Shown here: piece after piece, positions 50,795 through 64,000 of the stretch
Numbering within the stretch: position 1 is the first letter of the stretch
Layout: each line of letters starts with the position of its first letter
Origin: Emiliania huxleyi CCMP1516
Lineage: Eukaryota > Haptophyta > Isochrysidales > Noelaerhabdaceae
Assembly (NCBI RefSeq): GCF_000372725.1
Contig: NW_005195301.1
Coordinates: forward strand, 815,381-879,380
Length of the DNA: 64,000 bases
Direction: 5' to 3'
Notes under the pieces: generated by a model
Databases searched by the model: none
What the model was told of the DNA's origin: nothing
What the model saw: the letters and a program-made list of their open reading frames with translations, nothing else
Translations under genes and position numbers: made by a program

Positions 50795-53125
50795 TCAAAG
50801 TGAATTCAATGTAGTTGAACCAGAAGAACTCACGCGCGCGCTTCCCCGTTTCGTTCCCGCACCACGCCGCACGCACGCCTCCTCGCACAGGGGCGGCTTC
50901 TGCGGATGATAGACGGAGAACTTTTGCTGCTCTGGCGTCGGCACGAATGCGCCGCTGCGAATCGCGTGCTGCCACGCGGCGGCCGGCGCCCCTTGCGGCG
51001 CGGAGCACATGGCCGTGGCCGCGCGCGGCTCGAAGAGGCGGCCCAGCGTCTCGACCTCGACGCAGCCAAAGTGCTCCCCCTCGGCCCGGGGCCCGCGCCC
51101 GCCCTCTTCCGTGGCGCCCGCCCTCCGCCGCAGCGCCTCGAGCGCTGCCAGCATCGCGCCGCCTCGGCTGCCGCTGCCCACCGCCTCGGCCACCGGAGAC
51201 AGCAGCAGCCAGCGAAGCGCGGCACACGCGCCGTGGGGGTGAGGGTCGGTGCTGCCGCTCAGCGCGCTCCCGGCGGCTGCGAGAGGGCCGCACACGGGCA
51301 GCAGCCGCCCGACCGACGGCGTCTCTACGCGGTTGCCGCTCCGGCCCGCCCAGTGCAGAAACGACGAGCTGCCCGCCCCGACGAGCGCGTCCGCAGCGCC
51401 GTGCAGCCACAGGTCGACCGCCACTCCGGCGCCGGCCGCACCGCCGGCCGGTCCGTTGGCTCGAGCGGCGGGGGCGAGGCGGCCGCTGTGCTGCGGCTCG
51501 GAGCAGGCGGGGCCGAGGCAGCCAAACGCCCGGACGCCCCGCGCGCGGAAGCGGGCGAGCAGGGTGGCGGCGAGGCCGGGCGAGTCGCCCGAGACGTACA
51601 GCACGCCGCCCGGCTGCGCGAGGCGAGCGGCGCACTCCACCGCAAAGGTGAGCGGCGCGAGCCGGCCGGTTGGCGGCGCTGCGCGTGGCGCGGCGCCGCA
51701 ACGCTCGAGGCCCGACGCGGCGACGGCTTTGCCCGCCTCGCCCGCCTCGGCCAGCAGGGCGTAGCGCGCGCTCGCGTTGAACAGGAGAGTCCGCACGTCG
51801 AACCGCGCCGCCCGCTCCTCCAGCAGCAGCTCGCGCAGCCCGGCGCCAAAAACCGCTTCCCTTGTCGGAATGCATCGACACGCCAGCCCGCACGCGGCAA
51901 GGCGCAAGCGCTCAGCGCGGCGCAGCTCGGCGCAACTGTGCGTCGAGGCGACGTCGGGCCGCGGAGCGAGGAGTTGCCGCAGCAGCGCCTCGGCCGCGCC
52001 GCCGTCCGCCGTTGGCGCCACGAGCGGGAGTGGCACTCCCACCGACTCGTCCGCCCATCCGGTGCGGACGTGCAGCGCGACGACGTGGCTCGCGTCGCCC
52101 GCCCTCTCCAGGTAGGGCAGCAGCGCCGCCCGCAGCGCCGCCCGCGGCCGGCTCATGAGCAGGTGCAGCAGGCAGCGCGTCGCCCGCCCCGCGCGCGTCG
52201 GCCGCCCCATCCCCGCCGCCGCCGACCAGAGCGACGCCTCCGGCCGCGCCGCCTCTGCCCCGCGCGCCGCCGCCGCGCCGCCCTGCAGCCGCCGCAGCCG
52301 CCAATCGAGCGCCGCCGCCGCGAACTTTTCTGGCGGCAGCTCCTCCGCCAGCGCGTCGAGCGTCGGCGGTGTGCCGCGGTCTTCTCCAGCCGCGGCCCGC
52401 GTCGTGACGCACAGCGGGAGCAGCCCCGAGGCCGTCCGATCGCCAAACGCAAGCCGGACCGCCGCCTCGGAGCCGTCGAGCAGCCGCCACAGCGCCGCAC
52501 ACGGCGCGCTCGCGTTCCAGCGCACCTGCTGCGCTGCGCCGCGGCCGTGGCGCGCGTGCAGCCGGTTGCGGGCGTGTTCCGACCACGCCCAGTCCACGTG
52601 CCCCGGCCCGCGGAAGAAGCGCGCGATGTCGAAGCGAGGTCGCGCAGCGCCCGCGCGGTGGTCGAGCCCGGTCGCCCAGTCGATGAAGACGGCGCGCCTG
52701 CTCAGTTGAATCGCAATGAAAGGAGCACAGGAGCAGAGAGGCCCGCCGCTGCAAAAGAGCACCACGCATGCCAACCACGAGCGTGCGTGGCGGCTTTGTG
52801 GTCTATACTTCAAATCACCGTGCTTTGTGGTCTATAGTTCAAATCATCACGCTGCAAAGAGCGCTACGCATGCCAACCACGATGGGGCGCGCCTGCTGGC
52901 CGCCGCCAAGGCCGCCCATACCGCGTAGTCTCCGAAGTGGTTGCCCACGCCGCTCTGCCCCTTCAGGTTCTGCGACACGTCGACGACCAGCGTCCGGTCG
53001 AGCGTGGCGTAAGACTCGACGAGCGCGCCGACGACGTGGGCGACTGCCGCGTTGTGCAAGCAGGTGGCGTTGAAGCGGGCGCGGTCCCGCTGCACGAGCG
53101 GCGAGCGGTCGAACTGGAGTTGCAT
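50795..53125 (-). CDS. Fucosyltransferase-like glycosyltransferase
   Basis: Two exons, 53125-52893 and 52697-50795 (711 residues), with a GC-AG intron (52698-52892) whose borders both read GCGCGCC. The spliced motif SGVGNHFGDYAVWAALAAAS + RRAVFIDWA resembles the G-x-GN-x...hR-hhhhW donor-site opening of fucosyltransferase-type enzymes. Later come VVALHVRTGWADES (H-x-R-x-G), VLYVSGDSPGLAATLL and LVGAGSSSFLHWAG (SSSF motif), in the family order. The start at 53125 (MQLQFDRSPLVQRDR) lacks a signal, so an upstream exon is possible. Very Ala/Arg-rich. The intron contains a tandemly repeated GCTTTGTGGTCTATA block. Likely Golgi; acceptor unknown. The terminal ~30 residues may be read-through of a missed intron. 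Confidence 0.6.
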
Positions 53126-53778
53126 CGATTGTGAGCTGGTGATTGCAGCTGCTGGGACAGCGTCAGCACAGCAGCGATTGCAGCGTCAGGGTTACTCCAC
53201 GACGCGCTCGTCGTCGGCGGCTTCTTTCTAACCTCATCGAGCTCCTCACATCCGGGCCCACACAAGGGGTAGCACAAGAAATCTACAGGGCACATATGCT
53301 GATTTCTTCCTGCCGGGCCCGGGTCGGTCGGTCGGTCCTAGGATTCGAGGTTTTTAGGGGGTAGGGTATGGTAGGGTCAGGGCCCTGGCACCGCGACCAT
53401 ACCCCCCCCACCCGCACACACGCATGCTCCACGCACGCGCAGCAAGCGAGACCAAGAGGCCGTGGAAAACGCTTAAAATGGCACAGATTTACGATTTTCC
53501 GCGCGCTGCGCGCGCCGAGCACGGCCACGGCGCCAAAAAAGTGCTTGCCGGAGTCTGGCCGGAGTCCGTTTTCAGTGGACGGACCCGAAAAAATTTCTTC
53601 GCCCGCGCTGGCGCGCGGGCGGTCGGTCGGTCCCCTATGTGCCACGGTTTTTTTGCCGTGCATCCCTGTGGCCCACAGCGGGTTTGGGGGAATATTCAGG
53701 AAAGCAAGAAGTTAAAGAAAACAATTTTTTATTCACACAGCAGACAGGGGTCCCGTACCATGTGGAATCGGCCCTCAT
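53126..53778. other. Intergenic with partial family G repeat (53364-53411)
   Basis: TAGGGTATGGTAGGGTC ... CGACCATACCCCCCCCACCC matches parts of family G. GGTCGGTCGGTC runs at 53325 and 53618 flank it. No gene seen. Confidence 0.45.
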
Positions 53779-54491
53779 TCACACGACGTTGAAGTGGAAA
53801 ACGATGGCGTCGACAAACAGCTGGCAGACGAACCGGCCCTCATTCACGTTGACAAAGTTGGACGTAGCCGCCGAGACGTAGCCGGAGTAGTGGACGCAAG
53901 GATGTCCCTCCCACGCCGTCTCGCCGTCCGTGCAGTGGCGGTGCTCCTCCACCTTGAAGACCGAGATCCCCCACGCCTGACTGCTCTGGTCGCCAGCGCC
54001 GCACGAGGACGTCGGCTCGAGCAGCGCGATGTTCTTGTGGTCCCACGCACTCGAGACCAGCGCGTCCGCCTCAGCCGCGTCGCCCTCGATGGTCTTCGCG
54101 AGGTGGTGAGGGAAATCGGTGAACTTGACCGCCGTCTGCGGGTAGTAGTTGAAGGCGATGTCGGCCATGAAGTGGGCCGCGGTGTCGCCCTCCGTCTCGC
54201 CTTTTCCGACGTCGCGCTCCTTGATCACGACGTTGAGGTTCGAGCAGAACCCAGAGGTGGCGATGAGCCAGGCGGGGTCGTCGACCACGTCGGGCACGGG
54301 AGGAGAGGGCTTGGGCGCGAAGGCGAGGCCGCGAGCGGCTGGGTTGATGTCGTCGACGGTTTCTGCCTGCGCACTCGTGTGGTGCGTGGAAGTTCAAGCC
54401 TGCATGTGAGTAAGTGCGGCTGGGCGGAGCGACGCACCGGCAGGGCAGACGTCGACAGAGCGACGAGCAGAAGCGAGGCAATCTTCAGCAT
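53779..54491 (-). CDS. Secreted protein of unknown family
   Basis: Two exons, 54491-54438 and 54366-53779 (213 residues), GT-AG intron 54439... to 54367. Signal peptide MLKIASLLLVALSTSALP is followed by AETVDDINPAARGLAFAPK. Mature part: FCSNLNVVIKERDVGKGE, HFMADIAFNYYPQTAVKF, LLEPTSSCGAGDQSSQAWGI and HRHCTDGETAWEGHPCVHYS, with at least four Cys suited to disulfides. Ends FVCQLFVDAIVFHFNVV. No domain recognised; the compact all-beta-looking pattern suggests an extracellular binding protein (inference). Confidence 0.6.
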
Positions 54492-54574
54492 CCAGTCCAA
54501 GATGTACCCCGCGGAGATGTACCCCGCGGCCAAAACGCCGTTTTTCAGAAGAATTCTTACAGGGAAACCTTTCG

Positions 54575-54577
<3 letters not shown>

Positions 54578-54609
<32 letters not shown>

Positions 54610-54610
54610 C

Positions 54611-54690
<80 letters not shown>
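54578..54690. repeat. (GT)n microsatellite
   Basis: Nearly pure GT dinucleotide repeat broken once by ACTCACT at about 54605. Lies between two minus-strand genes. Confidence 0.95.
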
Positions 54691-54694
<4 letters not shown>

Positions 54695-54769
54695 CGCCGT
54701 CGCAACTGCCATGTCGGCCCTTGTAGGCTGGTGCTCTCGCCCCGCTGGCGGCGCGGACCGGTGCCGCGG

Positions 54770-55409
54770 CTCCGAGCCCTCCTGTGGGCCCGCGGCGGCT
54801 CAGCACCCGACGCCGCCGACTGCAGCACAGCGTACGACTCCTTGATCAGCATCGCGACGGGCACGACGGCCACGGTCCGGCGCAGCGCGCCCCTGCGCTT
54901 CTTGACGTCGTGCATCGGCCCGTGCAGCACCGGCTTCGATCCGAACACCTTCCTGTAGTAGCGCGCGACGGCTGGCTGCGACGGCGCCGCGTGCTCCGCC
55001 GGTAGCAGACTCAGAGCAGCCGCGCTCTGAGTCCACATCTTGTCCTGCCAGGCGGCGATGCACCACTCGGTGAAGCGGTGCGAGACGGACTTGTTGCGCG
55101 CCCAGGCGGGCGGCGGCGACCACTTGTCGCCCAGCTCGTAGAATCGGGACTCCTCTGCCGCCACCTCGGCCGCCCAGCCCTGCAGCTCGCGCCGATCACG
55201 CGTCGAGGCAAGTACCAGCGCGAGGAGCTGGACCTCGGCGTCCGAGGGCGGCGCATGCGACTCGGAGTGGAAGAACTCGTCGATGCGGCGTGCTGGCGGC
55301 GCGGCGGCAGCCAGCGCGAGCGTCGGCGGCGGCGTCGCGGGCGAGGCGAGAGGCCCTGCAGCCGCGTCGACGCCATCTCGAGCCGCATTGGGGGTGATCA
55401 GAGGACCAC
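54770..55409 (-). CDS. Hypothetical protein, internal exon(s)
   Basis: Open frame from a plausible acceptor (AACGCAG|GTGGTCC at 55409). It encodes LITPNAARDGVDAAAGP, RRIDEFFHSESHAPPSDAEV, LLALVLASTRDRRELQGWAA, ESRFYELGDKWSPPPAWAR, SHRFTEWCIAAWQDKMW, VARYYRKVFGSKPVLHGPM and PVAMLIKESYAVLQS. The non-repetitive, aromatic-rich content argues for a real exon. First and last exons not identified; family unknown. Confidence 0.4.
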
Positions 55410-55934
55410 CTGCGTTGAACGTCGAATAGAGTCATCATCGTGGGTGCTTCGGGTCACTACTATCTCTGGCGGCATGGATGGGCTACCAAGCGCACCGTCA
55501 GGGCCCAGGGTAGCAGGCACAGGCTCTGGTGAGGTTCCTGCGCCGCGGGAGCGCACGGCGATGACGCGAGAGTGTGGCTGTGCTGGCCTGGGACGCGCGC
55601 GCAGCGCCCCGCGAGCGATTGTGCGCGCTGGCCATGGGTCACGCCCGATCTCTCAGCGGGTGGGACCTGGCCGGGCCGTGCTGTGAGGCGCGGTGCAGGG
55701 CTCCAAGTGCTGTGACAGTTGCCTGGCCAAGAATGCAGTCCCAACCAGAGACTTGTAGCGCTACAAGTCTGGCCGAAACGGCCTTCACACCCGCTGGCGG
55801 GCAGCCGGCGCCGGCGGGGACGCTGGCCGCGAAGCCGGGGCGCGCGGGCGGGCTCGGGCGGGCGCAGGGGCGCAAAGCATACCGGTCGGCGAGGCCATCT
55901 TGCGACGGCTACCGGTTCGCACCGATTGCATTCT
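55410..55934. other. Intergenic, no supported gene
   Basis: GC-rich, several overlapping frames on both strands, none with a recognisable pattern. Confidence 0.35.
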
Positions 55935-56450
55935 ACCGTGACGCCGTCGGCGCTCGCCTATACCGGCTAGTGTGGAGCTCTCAGTGTGGTTGCGTGTTGT
56001 ACTAGTGATGCTGCACTAGGCGGCCCGTTTTTAGCAAAAAGCAGATACCACATCGCGTGTGGTCGTCGAAAAACCGCATCTTCGCCCGTCTGGGAGTGGG
56101 ACCTCTTCGTACGGCTCCAAAAACCGCTCCTTAACGACGACTACGCGGCCCGGCGGTCGATCTGCGCCTTCTCAGCGGTGGAGGGGATGTGGGCGGTACG
56201 TGCAAACCGCGTGGTGCTGCGATGGCTTGACGAGTGCGACTCCCAGCGTCGACTTTTCGACCCCACGGAGCCTCTGCTGCTCCGGCAGACCACCCGGCCG
56301 AACTTCAGAGTCGCGGTGCTCCTCAAATACCGCTCAAACGCCCACGATGTTGTGGAGGGGACATATGCTGATGATCCTGGCCCGATTGGTTCGCTCAGAA
56401 AGCTTCTGGGCGGTCGTTAAGGTTCGCTCCCCGCACACCGGCCCGGAAGT
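55935..56450 (+). repeat. Dispersed repeat D, copy 2 (with 144-codon frame)
   Basis: High-identity copy of 18758-19280. Here the frame at 55986-56420 stays open: MVACCTSDAALGGPFLAKSR ... AARRSICAFSAVEGMWAV ... RLFDPTEPLLL ... YRSNAHDVVEGTYADDPGP. No family recognised. The end continues GTGTATGGTATCCTAGAAC, a degraded form of the TIR seen at 19293. Confidence 0.8.
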
Positions 56451-56653
56451 GTGTATGGTATCCTAGAACGGTGCCGACGGGACGCGGCTCGAACGCCCGC
56501 ACGTACTTGGAGCACTTGGAAAGAAGTCGGCACGTGAAAAAGTTTTCTTTTATTTTTCGAGGCAAACTCGTGCGGCGCGCCAGCAGGTCCCACCTGCCAG
56601 CCTCACCGTCCCCGTCCTGACCGAGTTGAAAACGAGGAAGCGAATCGCCCGAC

Positions 56654-57421
56654 ATGTCGCGGCAGACGCAGTCCCTGCTGCAGGAGCAGGACCAGCAGCT
56701 CTCCGTTCTCGGCCAGGGCGTCAAGCGTGTCAAGGCGCTCGCCGGCGACATGCGGACGGAGTTGCAGGCAAGTGGCAGCCTCGCGCGTCGGCCACCGCGC
56801 GGCAGCGGATTCCCACGTGACCTCTGCACACGCTGGTGGTGGCAGGACACACCTCATCTCGCAGCGCCCGCGCTGGTCCTGACGCCGCCGCCGCCGGCGT
56901 TCACAGGAGCAGACGGTGATCCTCGAGAACCTGGAGGACGACATCGACAGCGCGGACTCGTCGATGAAGTCGATGCGCAGCCGCATGAACGCGCTCTACG
57001 CGCAGACCGCCTCCTCCGAGCGAGCTCAGTGGAGCATCATCCTGTGTTTGCTTGGTGAGCGCTCTGCTGCCGCCCTCGCCATGCGCCCGCCCTGCCTGCC
57101 TGCGCGCATTCTGCTGCGCCGCCCGGCGGTTGACGCAATGGCCACCATCGCATGGCGACACCTCTCAGTGTGAGGACCTCACAGCGTCCCGTGCCGGCAC
57201 AGTGTCGCCGCGCCATACGCAGCGCCATAGCCACAACGCCACAGCAGCCACCGCGCCACAGCAGCCGCCGCGCACGCAACGCGACGCTCCTCTCTCGCTC
57301 GCTCTCCCGCGCCCTCCTCCAGCACCGCCGAGAGGCCCAGACCCCTCCGCCAACCGCCAACCGCTCCTCTGCCCTTCTCGCAGGCGTCCTCGCCGTCCTC
57401 ACTCTCCTCGTCATGTCTTGA
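56654..57421 (+). CDS. Qc-type SNARE (Bet1-like), tail-anchored
   Basis: Three exons in phase (99 residues): 56654-56767, 56907-57054, 57384-57421. The SNARE heptads run from LLQEQDQQLSVLGQGVKRVK through EQTVILENLEDDIDSADSSM and MRSRMNALYAQT. The zero-layer glutamine is the Q of EQDQQ/LGQG or EQTV; exact register not fixed by eye. They lead straight into a C-terminal anchor WSIILCLLGVLAVLTLLVMS. No N-terminal regulatory domain, and the length matches Bet1-type Qc-SNAREs acting in ER-Golgi transport; Syntaxin-8/SYP5 relatives are the alternative. Intron 1 is GC-AG with a canonical GCAAGT donor; intron 2 is GT-AG. Confidence 0.85.
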
Positions 57422-58571
57422 CGGCCGCAGCGCATCCCGCTGCAGGCGCGTCACTCGCCGCCCGGGTTGTTTTGCTATTCTGTCGCGCGCCCCGGCCAAG
57501 GCAGACGTCGGTGTGCGCCGTGCTGGAGGCCAGGGAGAGTTGTTAGCGCAAAAAGCGAATGGTGGCCGGTCGTGGCTGCTGGCTCCTCCCGGGGGACCCG
57601 ACTGTCGACGAGGAGAAGTGATCTGTGTGTGTGATCTGTCGAGATCAAAGCGTACTGTAGTCGTAAGTCCTTTTCAGTATAAATTCGAGCCGCCCAGGCT
57701 TCTAGGTACACCAGCTCCGCGCGCGAGCTCGCGATTCGGGCCTTGGAGACCACGAGGAAGACTTCGTCTGCTCGACGTGCTAGAGGACGGAGAGTCCCGA
57801 CGCTCGCTGAGTCCGCTGGAACTGGGGTCTACACACCTTTCGTGGCCGCGTCCCGCGGTGGAGGACGCGACCCACTTCGCCACAGACGGTCCCGCGCCTC
57901 GCCGCTATGAAACGGGCACACGCCCCGCACCGTCCGCTGTGTGCCCGTCTTTGTCCGGAGTGAAAAGCCCAACGCGCTCGTCGGTGACGGTGTCCCTGAA
58001 CCTGCGCCGCGCTCGGCGAACCTCGACAGCGCCTTCGGTGGCATGCAGCTCTTTGCGACAGAAGCCTGGAGAGCAGCTCCTCTGCTGCTCACACGCTCTG
58101 CACAGTTGGCACAGCCTACTGTGCGGCTGCCACAGCTGTCTCAGCGATGGGCTCGCCCTCACTGGCCCTCAGTCACTTGTGCTGCGGCTTGTGTGAGCGA
58201 CACTGCTCGGCGACTGCCGGCACACTGTGAGACCGTGGGTGTGAGGTAAAAGCACGCTACCAGCGCACTTGGTCACACATCACTCATCAGCCCTGAGGTC
58301 AGATTCTTCTCCTCTGTTGATGGTAACACTTGTCTACTGGCTGGAGCCGAGCAGGAGGGCCTGGCGCACAACCCAGCTGAGGGTCCTTCCCCTTAATGGA
58401 TAATCGCGTAATAATTACTCCAAGAGTGCTCCAAGTGTGTAGCGCGCGTAATCCGTAAATTCCACCGCACTGTTTTGGGTTTATTGGGAGATGGGACGGT
58501 TCTCGGAAACTAAGGACGCCGGGGAGAGAGTTCAATAATAGAGTACCTTGCACGTGCGCGCGCCACTCTTC
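57422..58571. other. Intergenic, no supported gene
   Basis: Two opposed frames exist but neither shows a family pattern. An AT-richer segment (GCGTAATAATTACTCCAAGA, 58406-58425) lies downstream of the fusion gene's stop. Confidence 0.4.
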
Positions 58572-63679
<5,108 letters not shown>

Positions 63680-63744
63680 GCCGGCGACAGGACGCAAGAG
63701 CTACGACGGACAGCTATACCTGGAGACCTGGAGGGTGGTGAGGG

Positions 63745-63850
63745 TGGCCGTGCCTCCTGCGAGGGCGGCGAGGCACTTAGCTCCGTGCCGGCACCCGCCA
63801 CAGGCAAGCTCATTCACAACCTGCTCTGCGATTGCCTGTGAAGAACGACC
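63745..63850 (+). repeat. Repeat B, partial copy
   Basis: CTCCTGCGAGGGCGGCGAGG, CACTTAGCTCCGTGC, CAAGCTCATTCACAACCTGC and TGAAGAACGACCGAG match family B. It lies just upstream of the fusion gene's start; 63850-64000 shows nothing further. Confidence 0.7.
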
Positions 63851-64000
63851 GAGGGTCGCACGATCACGCTGCGGCGGGCGCGCTGCAGCCGCACGTCTAC
63901 CTTCGTCATAGTGCCACGACGTGCGGCCTAGAATTAGCACACGTGCCTCTGTTCGCTAACACTCACACATTGAATTGTCACCGCCAGTGAGTGCGAGATA

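Noticed and set aside
50906-52837. 643-codon plus-strand frame opposite the fucosyltransferase-like gene
   Set aside because: Antisense shadow in very GC-rich sequence; no family motif, whereas the minus frame has SGVGNHFGDYAVW and HVRTGW motifs.
53126-58571. tRNA, rRNA or snRNA genes
   Set aside because: I looked for box A/B and clover-leaf patterns here and elsewhere in the window and saw none I could defend by eye; covariance models would be needed.

Overview
This is a GC-rich, intron-dense nuclear contig from a eukaryotic microalga. The evidence is spliceosomal genes with many short introns, a Pol III subunit, an F-box protein, a SNARE, a PDI, BspA-type leucine-rich repeats, a peroxisomal acyl-CoA synthetase, interstitial TTAGGG-type telomeric repeats and heavy microsatellite load. 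A very large share of introns start with GC instead of GT, and almost every downstream exon starts with G. I lean to a haptophyte (prymnesiophyte). A pelagophyte, or a dinoflagellate-like splicing style, cannot be excluded from sequence alone. There is one assembly gap (12361-12460).

Layout, left to right: 3' part of a PQQ beta-propeller gene (54-2651,+); BspA/DUF285 surface protein (3319-4444,-); peroxisomal long-chain acyl-CoA synthetase with about 20 exons (5808-14845,+); RNA polymerase III subunit RPC5 (15959-16663,-); a repeat-rich block (16700-20600); dTDP-glucose 4,6-dehydratase-like SDR (20623-22313,+); an intronless secreted-type protein (23699-26122,+); F-box/RCC1 protein (26854-28005,-) head to head with a DUF4239-like membrane protein (28098-30437,+); FAD-linked oxidase (30765-34141,-); methyltransferase (35563-36502,-); two-domain PDI (38121-40693,-); LysRS N-terminal fragment (41685-41857,-); quinone-oxidoreductase-type MDR (43031-45320,+); secreted unknown (45750-50450,-) whose first intron holds a 3,047-bp TIR transposon; fucosyltransferase-like protein (50795-53125,-); two further minus-strand genes; a Bet1-like SNARE (56654-57421,+); and a CobB/CbiA - BtuF-like - kelch - DUF5522 fusion (58572-63679,-). 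The genes have no operon logic; they are independent eukaryotic units.

The most striking property is how introns are built. I worked out exon boundaries by hand by requiring phase agreement and family consensus. In most introns the first bases of the intron are repeated as the first bases of the next exon, from about 4 up to 41 bp. The intron therefore looks like an insertion whose target duplication supplied the GC (or GT) donor. At least three sequence families do this (a ~160-190-bp family, a ~40-bp mini family, and a family carrying a CA tract and a TTACC tail), plus simple minisatellites. Two introns have grown into tandem arrays of exon fragment plus mini-intron, one with exactly 40 units of 65 bp. 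One intron appears to be GA-AG. The other main novelties are the transposon with complex 8-bp-TSD ends and a restriction-like-endonuclease-type ORF, and the four-module cobalamin-related fusion.
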